Shown: positions 37,990 to 46,793, counted from the first letter of the stretch. The stretch is DNA of 64,000 bases from Psychrobacillus sp. FSL K6-2836 (GCF_038003085.1 NZ_JBBOOM010000001.1:3534001-3598000), one strand, 5' to 3'. Numbers and translations: made by a program. Notes: generated by a model not told the origin, from the letters alone.

Positions 37990-38019
37990 TTTACAAACAT
38001 ACAGTATGTATGTTAAAGT
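37990..38019 (+). promoter_or_regulatory. Promoter with TetR-type palindromic operator
   Basis: AACATAC-AGTAT-GTATGTT (37996-38014) is a perfect inverted repeat. It lies between a -35-like TTTACA (37990-37995) and TAAAGT (38014-38019). The operon downstream ends with a TetR gene, so autoregulation through this site is likely. Confidence 0.7.
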
Positions 38020-38050
38020 GGCTTTATAAATATTGGAGGTGGATTTTTCT

Positions 38051-38506
38051 ATGAGAACAAATAGTTTTTATCCTGTTATTTTGACAGACAAGGTTGAGGA
38101 AAGTTCAAAATTTTACACAGATTTCTTTGGATTTGAAACAGTATATAATGCAGACTGGTACGTTAGTTTAAGAAAATCCAAGAGTTCCTTTCCTTTTGAA
38201 TTGGCACTCATTGATAGTTCACATCCCACGATTCCAGTTGCTTATAAAAAATCAGTACAAGGCCTGATTTTGAACTTTGAAGTGGAAGATGTGGATAAGG
38301 AGTACCATCGACTCATTATTTCTGAAAATCTCCCTCTAAAGCTTGATATTCGTGATGAGGTGTTTGGACAACGGCATTTTATAACAAGTGACCCAAACGG
38401 AGTCTTAATTGACGTAATAAAAGTCATTCCTCCTTCACAAGAGGAAAGTACTCAATATGTTGAGAAGGTATGGTCAAGTAACGAAAAAGGGGAAACAGAT
38501 GAGTGA
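38051..38506 (+). CDS. VOC (glyoxalase/bleomycin-resistance fold) family protein
   Basis: A 151-residue protein with two beta-alpha-beta-beta-beta units ([41 protein letters not shown]) ending in [17 protein letters not shown]. This is the VOC fold used in glyoxalases, dioxygenases and drug-binding proteins. ATG 38051 follows GGAGGTGG; an upstream in-frame TTG lies within that signal. It is the first gene of a three-gene operon with a DNA-repair-like gene and a TetR regulator, so a role in defence against a reactive compound is plausible. Confidence 0.85.
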   Translation: MRTNSFYPVILTDKVEESSKFYTDFFGFETVYNADWYVSLRKSKSSFPFELALIDSSHPTIPVAYKKSVQGLILNFEVEDVDKEYHRLIISENLPLKLDIRDEVFGQRHFITSDPNGVLIDVIKVIPPSQEESTQYVEKVWSSNEKGETDE

Positions 38507-39275
38507 GAGAAAAGCTCTAAAGTATTACTTCGATTTGGAGTTAGCTCACCGGCTCTCTAGTCTCATAAAACCCTATTTTCCAACATTTCCAACAGATTTA
38601 TTTGTTCAATCTGTTGCACTTAAAACCGAACCGCTAGAATTAAAAGGAAGGGTTGCTGTCCTAGCCGATGAATTAAGAAACACTCTTCCTACCGATTATT
38701 CAGAGGCATTAAACATTCTCTTAAGAATTCTTGGACCGGAAAATGAAACAGAACAAGGAATGTTTACGAATGGTTATTTTTTAATGCCTATTGCTTTTTT
38801 TGTGGAAAGATATGGGTTACAGCATTTTGAAATTTCCATGCATGCAATGTATGAAATTACTAAGCGACATACTTCAGAATATACCATACGCCCTTATTTG
38901 GAGTGCTATCCAGATGAATGTTTGAAGTGTTTAAACACCTGGTTGCATGACACGAACCCACATGTTCGCCGCCTTGTTAGTGAAGGGACACGTACACGTC
39001 TTCCTTGGGCAAAGCGTACGCAAGCAATTAAAGGGAATCCAGCTAATAATTTAGATTTATTATTTCCATTATTAAAGGATTCTTCTTACTATGTAAGAAA
39101 GTCAGTAGCCAACCATTTAAATGATTTAACAAAGGACTACAGAGATGCTACTCTTGATTGGATTCACCGTTTGGATTTAGAAGATGATAGTATTAACTGG
39201 GTTATTCGTCGTGGTTTACGTTCTCTAACAAGTTCGGGAGACCCAGCTGCTATAGAACTATTGGAAATACTATGA
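38499..39275 (+). CDS. DNA alkylation repair protein (AlkC/AlkD HEAT-like family)
   Basis: A 258-residue all-helical protein. The region [37 protein letters not shown] (key parts [16 protein letters not shown] and LPWAKR) and [19 protein letters not shown] are typical of HEAT-like-repeat 3-methyladenine/7-methylguanine glycosylases. It overlaps the VOC gene by 8 bases, with AAGGGG before ATG 38499. It would excise alkylated bases. Family sub-type (AlkC versus AlkD) is not certain. Confidence 0.75.
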   Translation: MSERKALKYYFDLELAHRLSSLIKPYFPTFPTDLFVQSVALKTEPLELKGRVAVLADELRNTLPTDYSEALNILLRILGPENETEQGMFTNGYFLMPIAFFVERYGLQHFEISMHAMYEITKRHTSEYTIRPYLECYPDECLKCLNTWLHDTNPHVRRLVSEGTRTRLPWAKRTQAIKGNPANNLDLLFPLLKDSSYYVRKSVANHLNDLTKDYRDATLDWIHRLDLEDDSINWVIRRGLRSLTSSGDPAAIELLEIL

Positions 39276-39305
39276 GCAATGAGAAGAATAGGAGAATCGC
39301 CTTTC

Positions 39306-39890
39306 ATGAAAAGAAGTAAGGAAGAAAGTTACGAAACAATTAGCAAACTCAAGGAAGTTGCTAGAAAGCACTTTACCGAGCACGGCTACTCAGCTACTGT
39401 ATTGGATGAAATAGTTAAAGAAGCTAGCTTAACTAGAGGGGCAGTCTATCACCATTTTGGGAGTAAAAAAGGACTCTTTCTCGCTGTACTAGAGTCTATT
39501 CAGAGAGAAGTTGCTAAAAAGGTAGAATCTGAGGCAGCCCAGAGCGAGGATCTATGGGACCAACTAATTTTTGGATGTCGTGCATTTGTTACTGCAGCCG
39601 TCGAAGAAAAAAACAAGCGAATCATGCTTATAGATGGACCGGCCGTGCTAGGATGGGAAACTTGGCGGAGCATGGATGAAAAAGGCTCTATGCTGCTATT
39701 ACACGAACAGCTTCAAATAATGCAGAAAAAAGGGTACTTTGAATCGTTATCTATCGATGCATTAACACATATCCTATCGGGTGCATTAAATGAATCTGCT
39801 CTATGGATTGCACAGACTCAAAATAAAAAAGAATCTGTCGAGGAAACTTTAAAAATCCTTTCACTGTTGTTGGATAGATATAAATCTTAG
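39306..39890 (+). CDS. TetR-family repressor
   Basis: A 194-residue regulator with the TetR N-terminal HTH (ARKHFTEHGYSATVLDEIVKEASLTRGAVYHHF, visible as VARKHFTEHGYSATVLDEI and LTRGAVYHHFGSK) and a helical ligand domain. The frame opens at 39279, but GGAGAA sits 9 bases before ATG 39306. It closes the VOC-alkylation-repair operon, whose promoter carries a TetR-like palindrome. The inducer is unknown; a xenobiotic or alkylating agent is a guess. Confidence 0.88.
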   Translation: MKRSKEESYETISKLKEVARKHFTEHGYSATVLDEIVKEASLTRGAVYHHFGSKKGLFLAVLESIQREVAKKVESEAAQSEDLWDQLIFGCRAFVTAAVEEKNKRIMLIDGPAVLGWETWRSMDEKGSMLLLHEQLQIMQKKGYFESLSIDALTHILSGALNESALWIAQTQNKKESVEETLKILSLLLDRYKS

Positions 39891-40094
39891 ATGTATTGCC
39901 GCACTGGCAATATACTCCAGCGCATACTTTCCGAACCATAAAGTTAATGCATTTATAATAAGTAAGTAGATAAATTGTTCAGCGACTCAGTATCACTGAT
40001 ATAGAAGTGCTTTGTTAAAAGTTTCATCAATTGTTATCACTTATTTGAGCGTAAAAATAATATAGAGTAGCATATTTATGTAACTATATTACCC

Positions 40095-40123
40095 TTTACA
40101 AATTATTTTGTATGTGATATATT
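40095..40123 (+). promoter_or_regulatory. Sigma-A-type promoter upstream of yuiA
   Basis: TTTACA (40095-40100), 17-base spacer, TATATT (40118-40123), about 40 bases before the yuiA start. Confidence 0.6.
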
Positions 40124-40163
40124 ATCTGAATATTAAAAATAGAACGAAAAGGAGACGATTTCT

Positions 40164-40292
40164 ATGACAAGAATGAAAACTGAGACGAAAAATACGCATT
40201 GTCCTTATTGCAAAGGAGAAGGCTATTTCCAACTTAGATTAGGTGGATCTGAAACATGCAACTGTTGTAATGGTTCTGGAAGAAAGAAATGA
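40164..40292 (+). CDS. yuiA: YuiA-like small CxxCxGxG protein
   Basis: A 42-residue protein with two DnaJ-type zinc-finger halves, CPYCKGEG near residue 13 and CNCCNGSG near residue 32, separated by LRLGGSET. AAGGAGA lies before the ATG. B. subtilis YuiA has the same pattern and is next to yuiB. Probably binds one zinc; function unknown. It is shorter than a typical gene-finding cut-off, so it is easily missed. Confidence 0.82.
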   Translation: MTRMKTETKNTHCPYCKGEGYFQLRLGGSETCNCCNGSGRKK

Positions 40293-40336
40293 AGATTATG
40301 ACAAAAAAGTGAAAACAAATATGTTCATTGAATACT

Positions 40337-40378
40337 AACCTCCGTTAAGGTAAACTATTTACAGATGTTACGGAGGTT
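40337..40378 (+). promoter_or_regulatory. Hairpin enclosing the yuiB ribosome binding site
   Basis: AACCTCCGT (40337-40345) is perfectly complementary to ACGGAGGTT (40370-40378), which contains the yuiB Shine-Dalgarno CGGAGG. Folding would hide the site. Confidence 0.55.
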
Positions 40379-40385
40379 ATATAAA

Positions 40386-40709
40386 ATGGAGTTTATGCTA
40401 GTTCAAATGATACTTTCAGTTGTTATATTTTTTGTCATGTTTTTTGGAATCGCCTTCTTATTGAATATGTTACTTCGTATGACATGGTTCATGGCCATTC
40501 TTTATCCGATTGTTGTGGTACTAATCATTGATGAAGTTAAATTTTTTGATTATTTTACAAAACCAGGATCTGCTTTCTCGGCTTTAGGGGAAAAAATTGT
40601 TTCTCTTCACGCTGCGGATATAATAATTTTAGCTGGCGGTCTTGTTGGTGCAATCGCTGCAGGCTTTGTCATTAAGTATTTAAGAAAAAATGGATATCAG
40701 ATGTTTTAA
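40386..40709 (+). CDS. yuiB: YuiB-like small membrane protein
   Basis: A 107-residue protein with three hydrophobic segments (MILSVVIFFVMFFGIAFLL; MAILYPIVVVLII; IIILAGGLVGAIAAGFVI) and a short amphipathic loop. The position after yuiA and before yuiD/yuiE matches B. subtilis yuiB. The frame opens upstream, but CGGAGG stands 9 bases before ATG 40386. Function is unknown. Confidence 0.82.
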   Translation: MEFMLVQMILSVVIFFVMFFGIAFLLNMLLRMTWFMAILYPIVVVLIIDEVKFFDYFTKPGSAFSALGEKIVSLHAADIIILAGGLVGAIAAGFVIKYLRKNGYQMF

Positions 40710-40710
40710 T

Positions 40711-40748
40711 AAGAAAAGGATGACTCATAATTGAGCCATCCTTTTCTT
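40711..40748 (+). terminator. Terminator after yuiB
   Basis: AAGAAAAGGATG pairs with CATCCTTTTCTT around a 14-base loop containing a further CTCA/TGAG pairing. Confidence 0.85.
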
Positions 40749-40824
40749 AAAAGATGAGAAAGTACATAAAAATGTAGCGTGAACACTGAGTTTATGGAAG
40801 AAAAGAATGAATAAATAATACTAC

Positions 40825-40955
40825 TGATTTCCGTTACATGTGGACGCTTTCCGCGGGCGAGGCCGAGCCTCCTCAGTCAGGCGCTACACTTCTTCCCTGC
40901 GGGGTCTCGACTTTCTCGCTTATCCCGCTGGAGTCGCCACATTTCACTACAATCA
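40825..40955 (+). repeat. Hairpin-type intergenic element, copy A
   Basis: Begins TGATTTCC and ends with AATCA, with imperfect terminal inverted repeats (TGATT...ATGTGG). Inside are GGACGCTTTCCGCGGGC and CTGGAGTCGCC. The same blocks occur inverted at 41190-41314 and direct at 53389-53615. No ORF with coding features. This copy occupies part of the 659-base gap before yuiD. Confidence 0.75.
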
Positions 40956-40966
40956 ATTTAGTAAGT

Positions 40967-41034
40967 AGTACTCCACTATAAAACTTAGCATAGCCTCTCG
41001 CTTAGATGATAAGAGTAGTCAAAGTTAATAGAGG
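40967..41034 (+). repeat. Dispersed repeat (AGTACTCCACTATA family), copy 1
   Basis: AGTACTCCACTATAA, TTAGCATAGC and AGATGATAAGA appear in the same order and spacing as at 62037-62105. Confidence 0.7.
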
Positions 41035-41189
41035 GATAAAAACGTCCGCCGGTTAGGAATACTATTTTACTAGGAAAGAAGAAAGTAGATTTTCCATAAT
41101 ATGAGTCCATTTCATCCCTACTTATTTTAAGATAAAACAAGTATATTTAGGTGGTTTTATATCGAATTATCCGATAAAAGTGGACCTAG

Positions 41190-41314
41190 TTGATTGGAGC
41201 GCAGAGCGGCGACTCCAGTGGGAACAGCGCGAGCTGAAGACCCTGGACTGAGCATCGCGAGGGAAGCGGCTGAAGCCGTGCCCACGGAAAGCGTCCGCTC
41301 GGAGCGGAAATCAA
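41190..41314 (-). repeat. Hairpin-type intergenic element, copy B (inverted)
   Basis: Reads TTGATTGGAGC at one end and GGAAATCAA at the other. On the minus strand it contains GGACGCTTTCCGTGGGC and ACTGGAGTCGCC, the blocks of copy A. Copies A and B face each other across 235 bases. Confidence 0.75.
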
Positions 41315-41368
41315 TGGCATATCTACGTTTCTGTTTTTAGTGGACCAGGGGTTAATGCCCGGTTTTTC

Positions 41369-41845
41369 TTATTGTATAAAGTTATAAATTACAACGGAAA
41401 TTAGTATACCAGTTATGGCGCCCATGAAAACTTCAATAGGTTTATGACCAAGTAAGGTTTTAAGTTCTTCCATTTTTTCTTCATTTTTCTTATGCGACCA
41501 ATCTTTTGTTTGCTCTACAAATAATTGGAAGTCAAGTCGCATTTGATTGATCATAATTGCTTGCTGACCTGCCTGAAAACGGACACCTGTTGCATCGAAC
41601 ATAACAATTACTGCAAATACCGTAGCAACAGCAAACAATGGAGATCCAAGTCCTGTTTCAAAAGCAATAGCGGTACATAAAGAAGTAACAGCAGCAGAGT
41701 GAGAACTAGGCATTCCACCAGTAGAAGTGAATAACGACCAATCTAATCTTCTCGTCATTAAAAAGTGAATAGGAATTTTGACGAATTGTGCAAAGAAAAT
41801 AGAAAAAAGTGCAGCCATAAGTGGAGTATTTTGGAGGATTGCCAA
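41369..41845 (-). CDS. yuiD: Divergent PAP2-family membrane protein YuiD
   Basis: A 158-residue protein with about four helices. Motifs TSTGGMPSSHSAAVTSL and MFDATGVRFQAGQQA are those of the divergent PAP2/acid phosphatase-related family. Upstream GTG 41854 is only two bases from AAAGG; TTG 41845 has the better spacing and gives MAILQNTPL, like the Bacillus start. Family members resemble lipid phosphatases, but the substrate is unknown. Divergent from pepA. Confidence 0.86.
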   Translation of the reverse strand: MAILQNTPLMAALFSIFFAQFVKIPIHFLMTRRLDWSLFTSTGGMPSSHSAAVTSLCTAIAFETGLGSPLFAVATVFAVIVMFDATGVRFQAGQQAIMINQMRLDFQLFVEQTKDWSHKKNEEKMEELKTLLGHKPIEVFMGAITGILISVVIYNFIQ

Positions 41846-41963
41846 AGTAGACACCGCCTTTCATTTGAACTTATATTATTGATAGTATAACACACTCAAA
41901 CAATTCGAAAAATACGTAAGGTTCCTATATAATAAGATTATATCCGAAATAGTAGGGGGAAAA

Positions 41964-43469
41964 ATGATGATTATCCATACAAATGAAGTAATATTTGAAG
42001 AAGTACAATCTGAAACGCTTGTAGTTGCGGTTTCAAAGCATGTGGAAAATACACCAAAATGGGATGCTTTTTTAAATAGTTTTGGAGAGCATATTGGGGA
42101 CTGGGTAAAAAGTGGGGATATCTCTACAGACTTAAAGAAAATCGTCAAAATTCCTGTATCGAATCATGAGTCAGTAAAAAGAGTGCTATTTGTAGGAATC
42201 GGTGATCGAAAACAATTAACGCAAGAGCGAGTGCGGGAAGCGTTTGGGCTTGTGGGTAAAGAATTACTAAGTAGTAAACCAGAATCACTAGGGATTTGGC
42301 TTCCTTCATTTACTACAGAAGCGATAACTGTAGCAGATGTAGCATACTTAGCAGCTGAAGGAATTGGCATGGGGTCATTTACATATGAAGGGTATAAAAC
42401 AACTTCGAATGTTCCGGACTATTATTTACCGTCTATCGAACTGTTAATGGACGAAGAAGATGATGAGGTCGTTTCTTATTTTGAAGTAGGAACTATATAT
42501 GCAGATGCTGTAAACGAAGCAAGAATTCTTGTTAATACGCCAGGTAATGTATTGACCTCTACTCAATTAGGGGAATATGCAAGAGAACTTGGAGAAACAT
42601 ACGGATTTGAAACAGAAATTCTTGGTAAAAAAGAGATTGAAGAGCTTGGAATGGGCGCACTTCTTGCTGTAAATCAAGGCTCTGTTGAGGAACCAAGACT
42701 TATTGCATTAAAATATCAAGCAACAGATGATTGGACTGATGTTGTAGGATTAGTAGGGAAAGGTATCACATTTGACACAGGTGGATACTCTATTAAAACT
42801 AAAACAGGTATCGTTGGTATGAAAGGTGATATGGGGGGAGCAGCAGCAGTTTTAGGTGCAATGCAAATTATTGGAGAGCTTCGTCCAAATAAAAATGTCA
42901 TTGCTATTATTGCTTCTACAGACAATATGATCTCAGGCAATGCTTTTAAACCAGATGATGTTATTACATCAATGAGTGGGAAAACTATTGAAATTTTAAA
43001 TACAGATGCAGAAGGACGCTTAGTTTTAGCAGATGCTGTAACATACGCTAAGCAACAAGGAGCGAACTATATTGTAGATGTTGCAACATTAACAGGTGGA
43101 GTTATAACAGCATTAGGATACGATAAAACTGGCGCATTAACGAACAATGAAGAATTCTTTGAAACTTTCATGGAATCCTCACTAGAGACAGGGGAATTCG
43201 TTTGGAGGCTGCCACTAACTGAAAATGACAAAAAGCGTATTCGTAAAAGTGACGTAGCAGATCTAAATAATTCACCAGGTGGAGATGGACATATGATTTT
43301 CGGTGGGGGGTTTGTTGGAGAATTTGTTGAGGAAACTCCGTGGATTCATCTGGACATTGCTGGTACTTCAGATACGAAAGCGGCCCATGACTTTGGACCA
43401 AAAGGTGGTACAGGTGTAATGGTTCGTACACTTGCAACTCTAGTAGAAAGAATGGCTGGCGAAGAATAG
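41964..43469 (+). CDS. pepA: Leucyl aminopeptidase (M17), PepA/YuiE
   Basis: A 501-residue cytosolic metallopeptidase. The C-terminal catalytic domain carries GITFDTGGYSIKTKTGI and MKGDMGGAA, with the metal and catalytic signature NTDAEGRLVLADA. The N-terminal macro-like domain spans about residues 1-170. It removes N-terminal amino acids, preferring Leu, and forms hexamers in relatives. AGGGGGA precedes ATG 41964. Its place beside yuiD matches B. subtilis yuiE. Confidence 0.95.
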   Translation: MMIIHTNEVIFEEVQSETLVVAVSKHVENTPKWDAFLNSFGEHIGDWVKSGDISTDLKKIVKIPVSNHESVKRVLFVGIGDRKQLTQERVREAFGLVGKELLSSKPESLGIWLPSFTTEAITVADVAYLAAEGIGMGSFTYEGYKTTSNVPDYYLPSIELLMDEEDDEVVSYFEVGTIYADAVNEARILVNTPGNVLTSTQLGEYARELGETYGFETEILGKKEIEELGMGALLAVNQGSVEEPRLIALKYQATDDWTDVVGLVGKGITFDTGGYSIKTKTGIVGMKGDMGGAAAVLGAMQIIGELRPNKNVIAIIASTDNMISGNAFKPDDVITSMSGKTIEILNTDAEGRLVLADAVTYAKQQGANYIVDVATLTGGVITALGYDKTGALTNNEEFFETFMESSLETGEFVWRLPLTENDKKRIRKSDVADLNNSPGGDGHMIFGGGFVGEFVEETPWIHLDIAGTSDTKAAHDFGPKGGTGVMVRTLATLVERMAGEE

Positions 43470-43528
43470 GCTAAAGTCATATAGGTTGCTCACCCATCTG
43501 CATAAACTGAGGTGAGAGGAGGAGCAGC

Positions 43529-43744
43529 ATGACAAGATTTCATAGAGATAATTTCAGAAGAAATCCTTTTATAGGTGGGTTTGGATTTGGAGCACCATTA
43601 CTGGGAAGTTTTGTAGGGGGACTTTTAGGTTCTTCGATAGGTAATTATGGAGGATATAGACAGCCGTATCCGTATCAGCCATATCCGTATTATTATCCTT
43701 ATCCACCATATCCTTATCAACCATACTATGGTGGTTATTACTAA
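43529..43744 (+). CDS. Small Gly/Pro/Tyr-rich protein, spore-coat-like
   Basis: A 71-residue low-complexity protein: basic N terminus (RFHRDNFRRNPF), a glycine-rich hydrophobic middle (GGFGFGAPLLGSFVGG) and a C-terminal tail of repeated PYPYQPY units. AGGAGGAGC precedes the ATG. Similar small GY/PY-rich proteins occur in spore coats or as surface proteins of Bacillales. The role is unproven. The following 200 bases hold nothing I can identify. Confidence 0.6.
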   Translation: MTRFHRDNFRRNPFIGGFGFGAPLLGSFVGGLLGSSIGNYGGYRQPYPYQPYPYYYPYPPYPYQPYYGGYY

Positions 43745-43945
43745 GAAAAGCGTTAACTAGAAAAGCTTTTGTATCTACGAATAATTCGTGGGTGCAGGAG
43801 CTTTATTTTATTTATTATAGAGAGACAATCTAAGAAAAATGAATAAATAAAAATAACTAATAATCCCAATTCTTTCGATGTTTTTTGAAACTAATAGAAA
43901 ATTCAAACGTCTATTATTTATAGAATCTTTTGGGGGACGATACAC

Positions 43946-44512
43946 ATGGGAAAAAGTAAAGAAAAAAATGAATTATTAGAATGGATAAAAGCGATAGGTA
44001 TTGCTTTTTTATTTGCTTGGGGAATTAGGTTTTTCCTTTTAACACCAATTGTAGTTGATGGTGCTTCTATGATGCCTACCTTTGAAAATGGAGACAAAGT
44101 AGTAGTAGATAAAATTGGACCAAGATTGACGGAGTATAACCGATTCGATGTGATTGTATTTGAAGCGAAGGAAAATACAAATTATATCAAGCGTATTATC
44201 GGTGTTCCTGGTGATAGCATTTCTTTCGAAAATGATGAACTATTTATAAACAATAAGCGATACGAAGAACCATACTTGGAAACATATAAAAAAGAATTAC
44301 TAGACAATGGTACACTTACTGAGGATTTTACATTAGAAGACTACTTAGGTGAGGTTGTTGTGCCAGAAGGACACTTTTTTGTTTTAGGGGATAATCGCCG
44401 ACACAGTACAGATAGCCGCGATCCTAACGTTGGTTTTGTTTCGAGAGAAAAAGTATTAGGAACTGCAAAAGTTGTATTTTTTCCATTTAATAATGTAAAG
44501 GTTATAAAATGA
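43946..44512 (+). CDS. Type I signal peptidase
   Basis: A 188-residue membrane-anchored protease. One N-terminal helix (AIGIAFLFAWGIRFFLL) is followed by the catalytic serine Ser41 in VDGASMMPTFE and the general-base lysine Lys82 in NYIKRIIGVPGD; box E is VLGDNRRHSTDSRD. It cleaves signal peptides from exported proteins. Bacillales usually have several paralogs (sip genes); which one this is cannot be said. It is monocistronic. Confidence 0.94.
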   Translation: MGKSKEKNELLEWIKAIGIAFLFAWGIRFFLLTPIVVDGASMMPTFENGDKVVVDKIGPRLTEYNRFDVIVFEAKENTNYIKRIIGVPGDSISFENDELFINNKRYEEPYLETYKKELLDNGTLTEDFTLEDYLGEVVVPEGHFFVLGDNRRHSTDSRDPNVGFVSREKVLGTAKVVFFPFNNVKVIK

Positions 44513-44577
44513 AAAAATGAATTTGCAAAGTAAAATATTTTGATGGCCATTTTTCATCCGATTAATGGGGGTGCTTT

Positions 44578-44946
44578 ATGAGATACAATACTATTAGCCT
44601 CTTATTGCTATTATTATTGGCTGGATGTTCTCAAAATCTTGGTAACCCAACAGCAAGAGATGTCATTAAAGAAAATGAAGATGCAGATATCTTTCAGTGG
44701 AATGATGGTTTGGTCTATTCAAACGCTGCCAACATAGAGTGGATTCAAGAATTAGAACTAACAAAAGGTGAAGAACTCGGTGAAATCACTGGGCAAACTA
44801 ATAAGAAATGGTTATTTAAAGATGGAGTTGCTACCCAATTACCAGTAGGAACGAAGATATACAAAGCAAACGATGATGATACTTATAAGTTAATCATTGA
44901 GCTAGAAAATACTGAAATTGTTTACATAGCCTTGCTAGAAGGTTAG
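44578..44946 (+). CDS. Small putative lipoprotein, unknown
   Basis: A 122-residue protein with a signal peptide rich in leucine and the lipobox LAGC (Cys17), followed by a small domain (ADIFQWNDGLVYSNA; GEITGQTNKKWLFKDG; LPVGTKIYKAND). This layout resembles small Bacillales lipoproteins of unknown function. GGGGGTG precedes ATG 44578. It lies 65 bases after the signal peptidase gene and may share its transcript. Confidence 0.75.
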   Translation: MRYNTISLLLLLLLAGCSQNLGNPTARDVIKENEDADIFQWNDGLVYSNAANIEWIQELELTKGEELGEITGQTNKKWLFKDGVATQLPVGTKIYKANDDDTYKLIIELENTEIVYIALLEG

Positions 44947-45000
44947 TTGCACATTTGTCTGCCATTTAATGAGCGATTAAGAAGGGGTTTATTTTTAGCA

Positions 45001-45093
45001 AAGTAGTAAGTGTTTGCTCCATAAAGAAGCGAAATAGCGAACTAAATTGCATCTTCGAGAGAGCTTACTCAATGAATAGGAAAGTAACTACCA
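45001..45093 (+). repeat. Dispersed 90-bp repeat, copy 1
   Basis: AAGTAGTAAGTGTTTG, CATAAAGAAGCGAA and AAATTGCATCTTCG recur in the same order at 62180-62272. The hairpin present in copy 2 is degraded here. Confidence 0.8.
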
Positions 45094-45134
45094 AATTGTA
45101 TAACTGCCATGTTCAATTTAGCGCCAGAAATGAA

Positions 45135-45174
45135 AAAGAGTGACTCAAAAGCTTTTGCTTTTAAGTCACTCTTT
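45135..45174. terminator. Terminator of the deacetylase gene (bidirectional)
   Basis: AAAGAGTGACT pairs with AGTCACTCTTT, with an inner AAAAGC/GCTTTT stem. It lies just after the minus-strand stop. Confidence 0.88.
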
Positions 45175-45181
45175 CTATTAG

Positions 45182-46663
45182 TCAATCAAGTTCTGAAACA
45201 GTCACAAATGTATAACCTTCACTCGTCAAATATGCAAGCACACTTTCTAATCCTTGGGCAGTTGATAAATGAATATCGTGCATTAAAATGGTGCTTCCGT
45301 CATGTACACTGCTTTTCACAGATGCGAGTAGCTGAGTAGCATCACGGTGTTTCCAATCAAGCGTATCAACGTCCCAAAGTACGACCGGTAAGCTCAAAAC
45401 GTTCAGCATGTCATCATTAAAAGCACCGTATGGAGGACGAAAAACAGTTGGTGTTTCGCCAGTGGATTTTTCGATGATGTTATTTGTTCTGGAAACTTCT
45501 TCTGTTATTGCATCTGATGACATATTCGTTAAGTTTGCATGAGTCCAAGTATGGTTGCCAAGCTCGTGACCAGCTTCCAAAACATTGTTCGCGATTTCTG
45601 GGTAGAATTCTACTCTGCTCCCAAGCATAAAGAAAGTTGCTTTAGCATCATACTTTGCTAAAGTTGCAAGAATCTTAGGTGTTACTTTTGGATCTGGTCC
45701 ATCATCAAAAGTAAGGGCTACTTGCTTCTTCTTCGCATTTTCAGTTTGTTCGTCATCTTGAGTTTCAGTCTCAATGCCGTTGTTTTTCTCTTCTTCTTTT
45801 TCTTCTCTAATATTCTCAGAATCTTCTTCAACAGGCGGTTTTGGCAATACTTCCACTGAGACAGTAGGCTTGAAGGGTGCGACAAGCTGTTCAGATAGCT
45901 CTGCAAGAGGGACTGAAATAATCGGTGCGCCTGCAGAACCATTAGCTATTTCATACTCATCAAAATACAAAACAAGTGTATCGTCTATTAAGGCAAACTT
46001 CTCAAAGTTACTCCATTTCGGTTCAGTAGCCAGCATCATCTCTTCTTCTAGTAATTTATCTTTTAGGCTGGGATCTTTCATAATATTGTCTCGTACAAGT
46101 GATGAAAGTTTTATAAGTTTAGATTCGTCATGTCCAAACAAATCATCAATCTCTATAATTTTCCCAGAAGCAGCATGGAAATGAATCGTGTTAAAACTTG
46201 TGTATCCATTTGCCCCTCCTAAATAAGTTCCAGTAATCATTACAAACGAATAAGAACCAGATGTATGTGGAAATACTTCAAACGCAATGTTCAATTCTCC
46301 GGGGGTCTTACTACCGATCCGTTTGTTTTCTTGCATGGCGATTAAATAAGTTTCAAGTTGTTCATCTATGTATTTATTAATCTGTGCATTAAATGATTCT
46401 ACTTTACTTTGTGGATATTGTATGGAATAAGGGGAGTATTTATCATTGGATACCTCCGTTTTAATAAGTATTCCAGGAAAAGCCGATTCTTTAGTCGATT
46501 CCTCTTTTATTATTTCAGGGGCTTTTCCGTTGTTGGTAGATTGATTTGCATTGCTCTTTGTTGAGTGACTGAGGAAGATGAGGCTAATACTCAGAAGTGC
46601 AATCATACTAATAACAGCAGCGTCAATCCAAGGTCTTCGTTGTTTGTAACGGGATTTGTTCAT
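45182..46663 (-). CDS. Membrane-anchored polysaccharide deacetylase, PdaC-like
   Basis: A 493-residue protein. An N-terminal anchor (AAVISMIALLSISLIFL) is followed by a DUF4163/DUF3298 region (about residues 60-270), an acidic linker and a C-terminal NodB domain with metal-binding TFDDGPDP and NHTWTHANL. B. subtilis PdaC has the same DUF4163-DUF3298-NodB plan and deacetylates peptidoglycan, giving lysozyme resistance. AAAGGAGA is 8 bases before ATG 46663; the upstream ATG is part of that signal. The exact substrate is inferred from architecture. Confidence 0.88.
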   Translation of the reverse strand: MNKSRYKQRRPWIDAAVISMIALLSISLIFLSHSTKSNANQSTNNGKAPEIIKEESTKESAFPGILIKTEVSNDKYSPYSIQYPQSKVESFNAQINKYIDEQLETYLIAMQENKRIGSKTPGELNIAFEVFPHTSGSYSFVMITGTYLGGANGYTSFNTIHFHAASGKIIEIDDLFGHDESKLIKLSSLVRDNIMKDPSLKDKLLEEEMMLATEPKWSNFEKFALIDDTLVLYFDEYEIANGSAGAPIISVPLAELSEQLVAPFKPTVSVEVLPKPPVEEDSENIREEKEEEKNNGIETETQDDEQTENAKKKQVALTFDDGPDPKVTPKILATLAKYDAKATFFMLGSRVEFYPEIANNVLEAGHELGNHTWTHANLTNMSSDAITEEVSRTNNIIEKSTGETPTVFRPPYGAFNDDMLNVLSLPVVLWDVDTLDWKHRDATQLLASVKSSVHDGSTILMHDIHLSTAQGLESVLAYLTSEGYTFVTVSELD

Positions 46664-46729
46664 ATCTAGGTCTCCTTTCATTTATTAGACGTGTAGTCTG
46701 ACAAAAAAGTTTGCTAAAAAAATCAAATA

Positions 46730-46768
46730 AAAGCATGTTTTGAAAAAAACTATTTCAAAACATGCTTT
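46730..46768 (-). terminator. Terminator of the mrp operon
   Basis: A perfect 16-bp stem, AAAGCATGTTTTGAAA / TTTCAAAACATGCTTT. On the minus strand it is followed by T-rich sequence, 26 bases after the mrpG stop. Confidence 0.92.
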
Positions 46769-46793
46769 ATAGATTGCTCTTACTCATTTTCTA

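Noticed and set aside
40825-41314. Insertion sequence bounded by inverted repeats
   Set aside because: The two inverted elements enclose only 235 bases without any transposase frame.
45109-45339. 76-codon plus-strand frame over the 45.1-kb terminator
   Set aside because: It crosses a terminator and runs antisense into the deacetylase gene.
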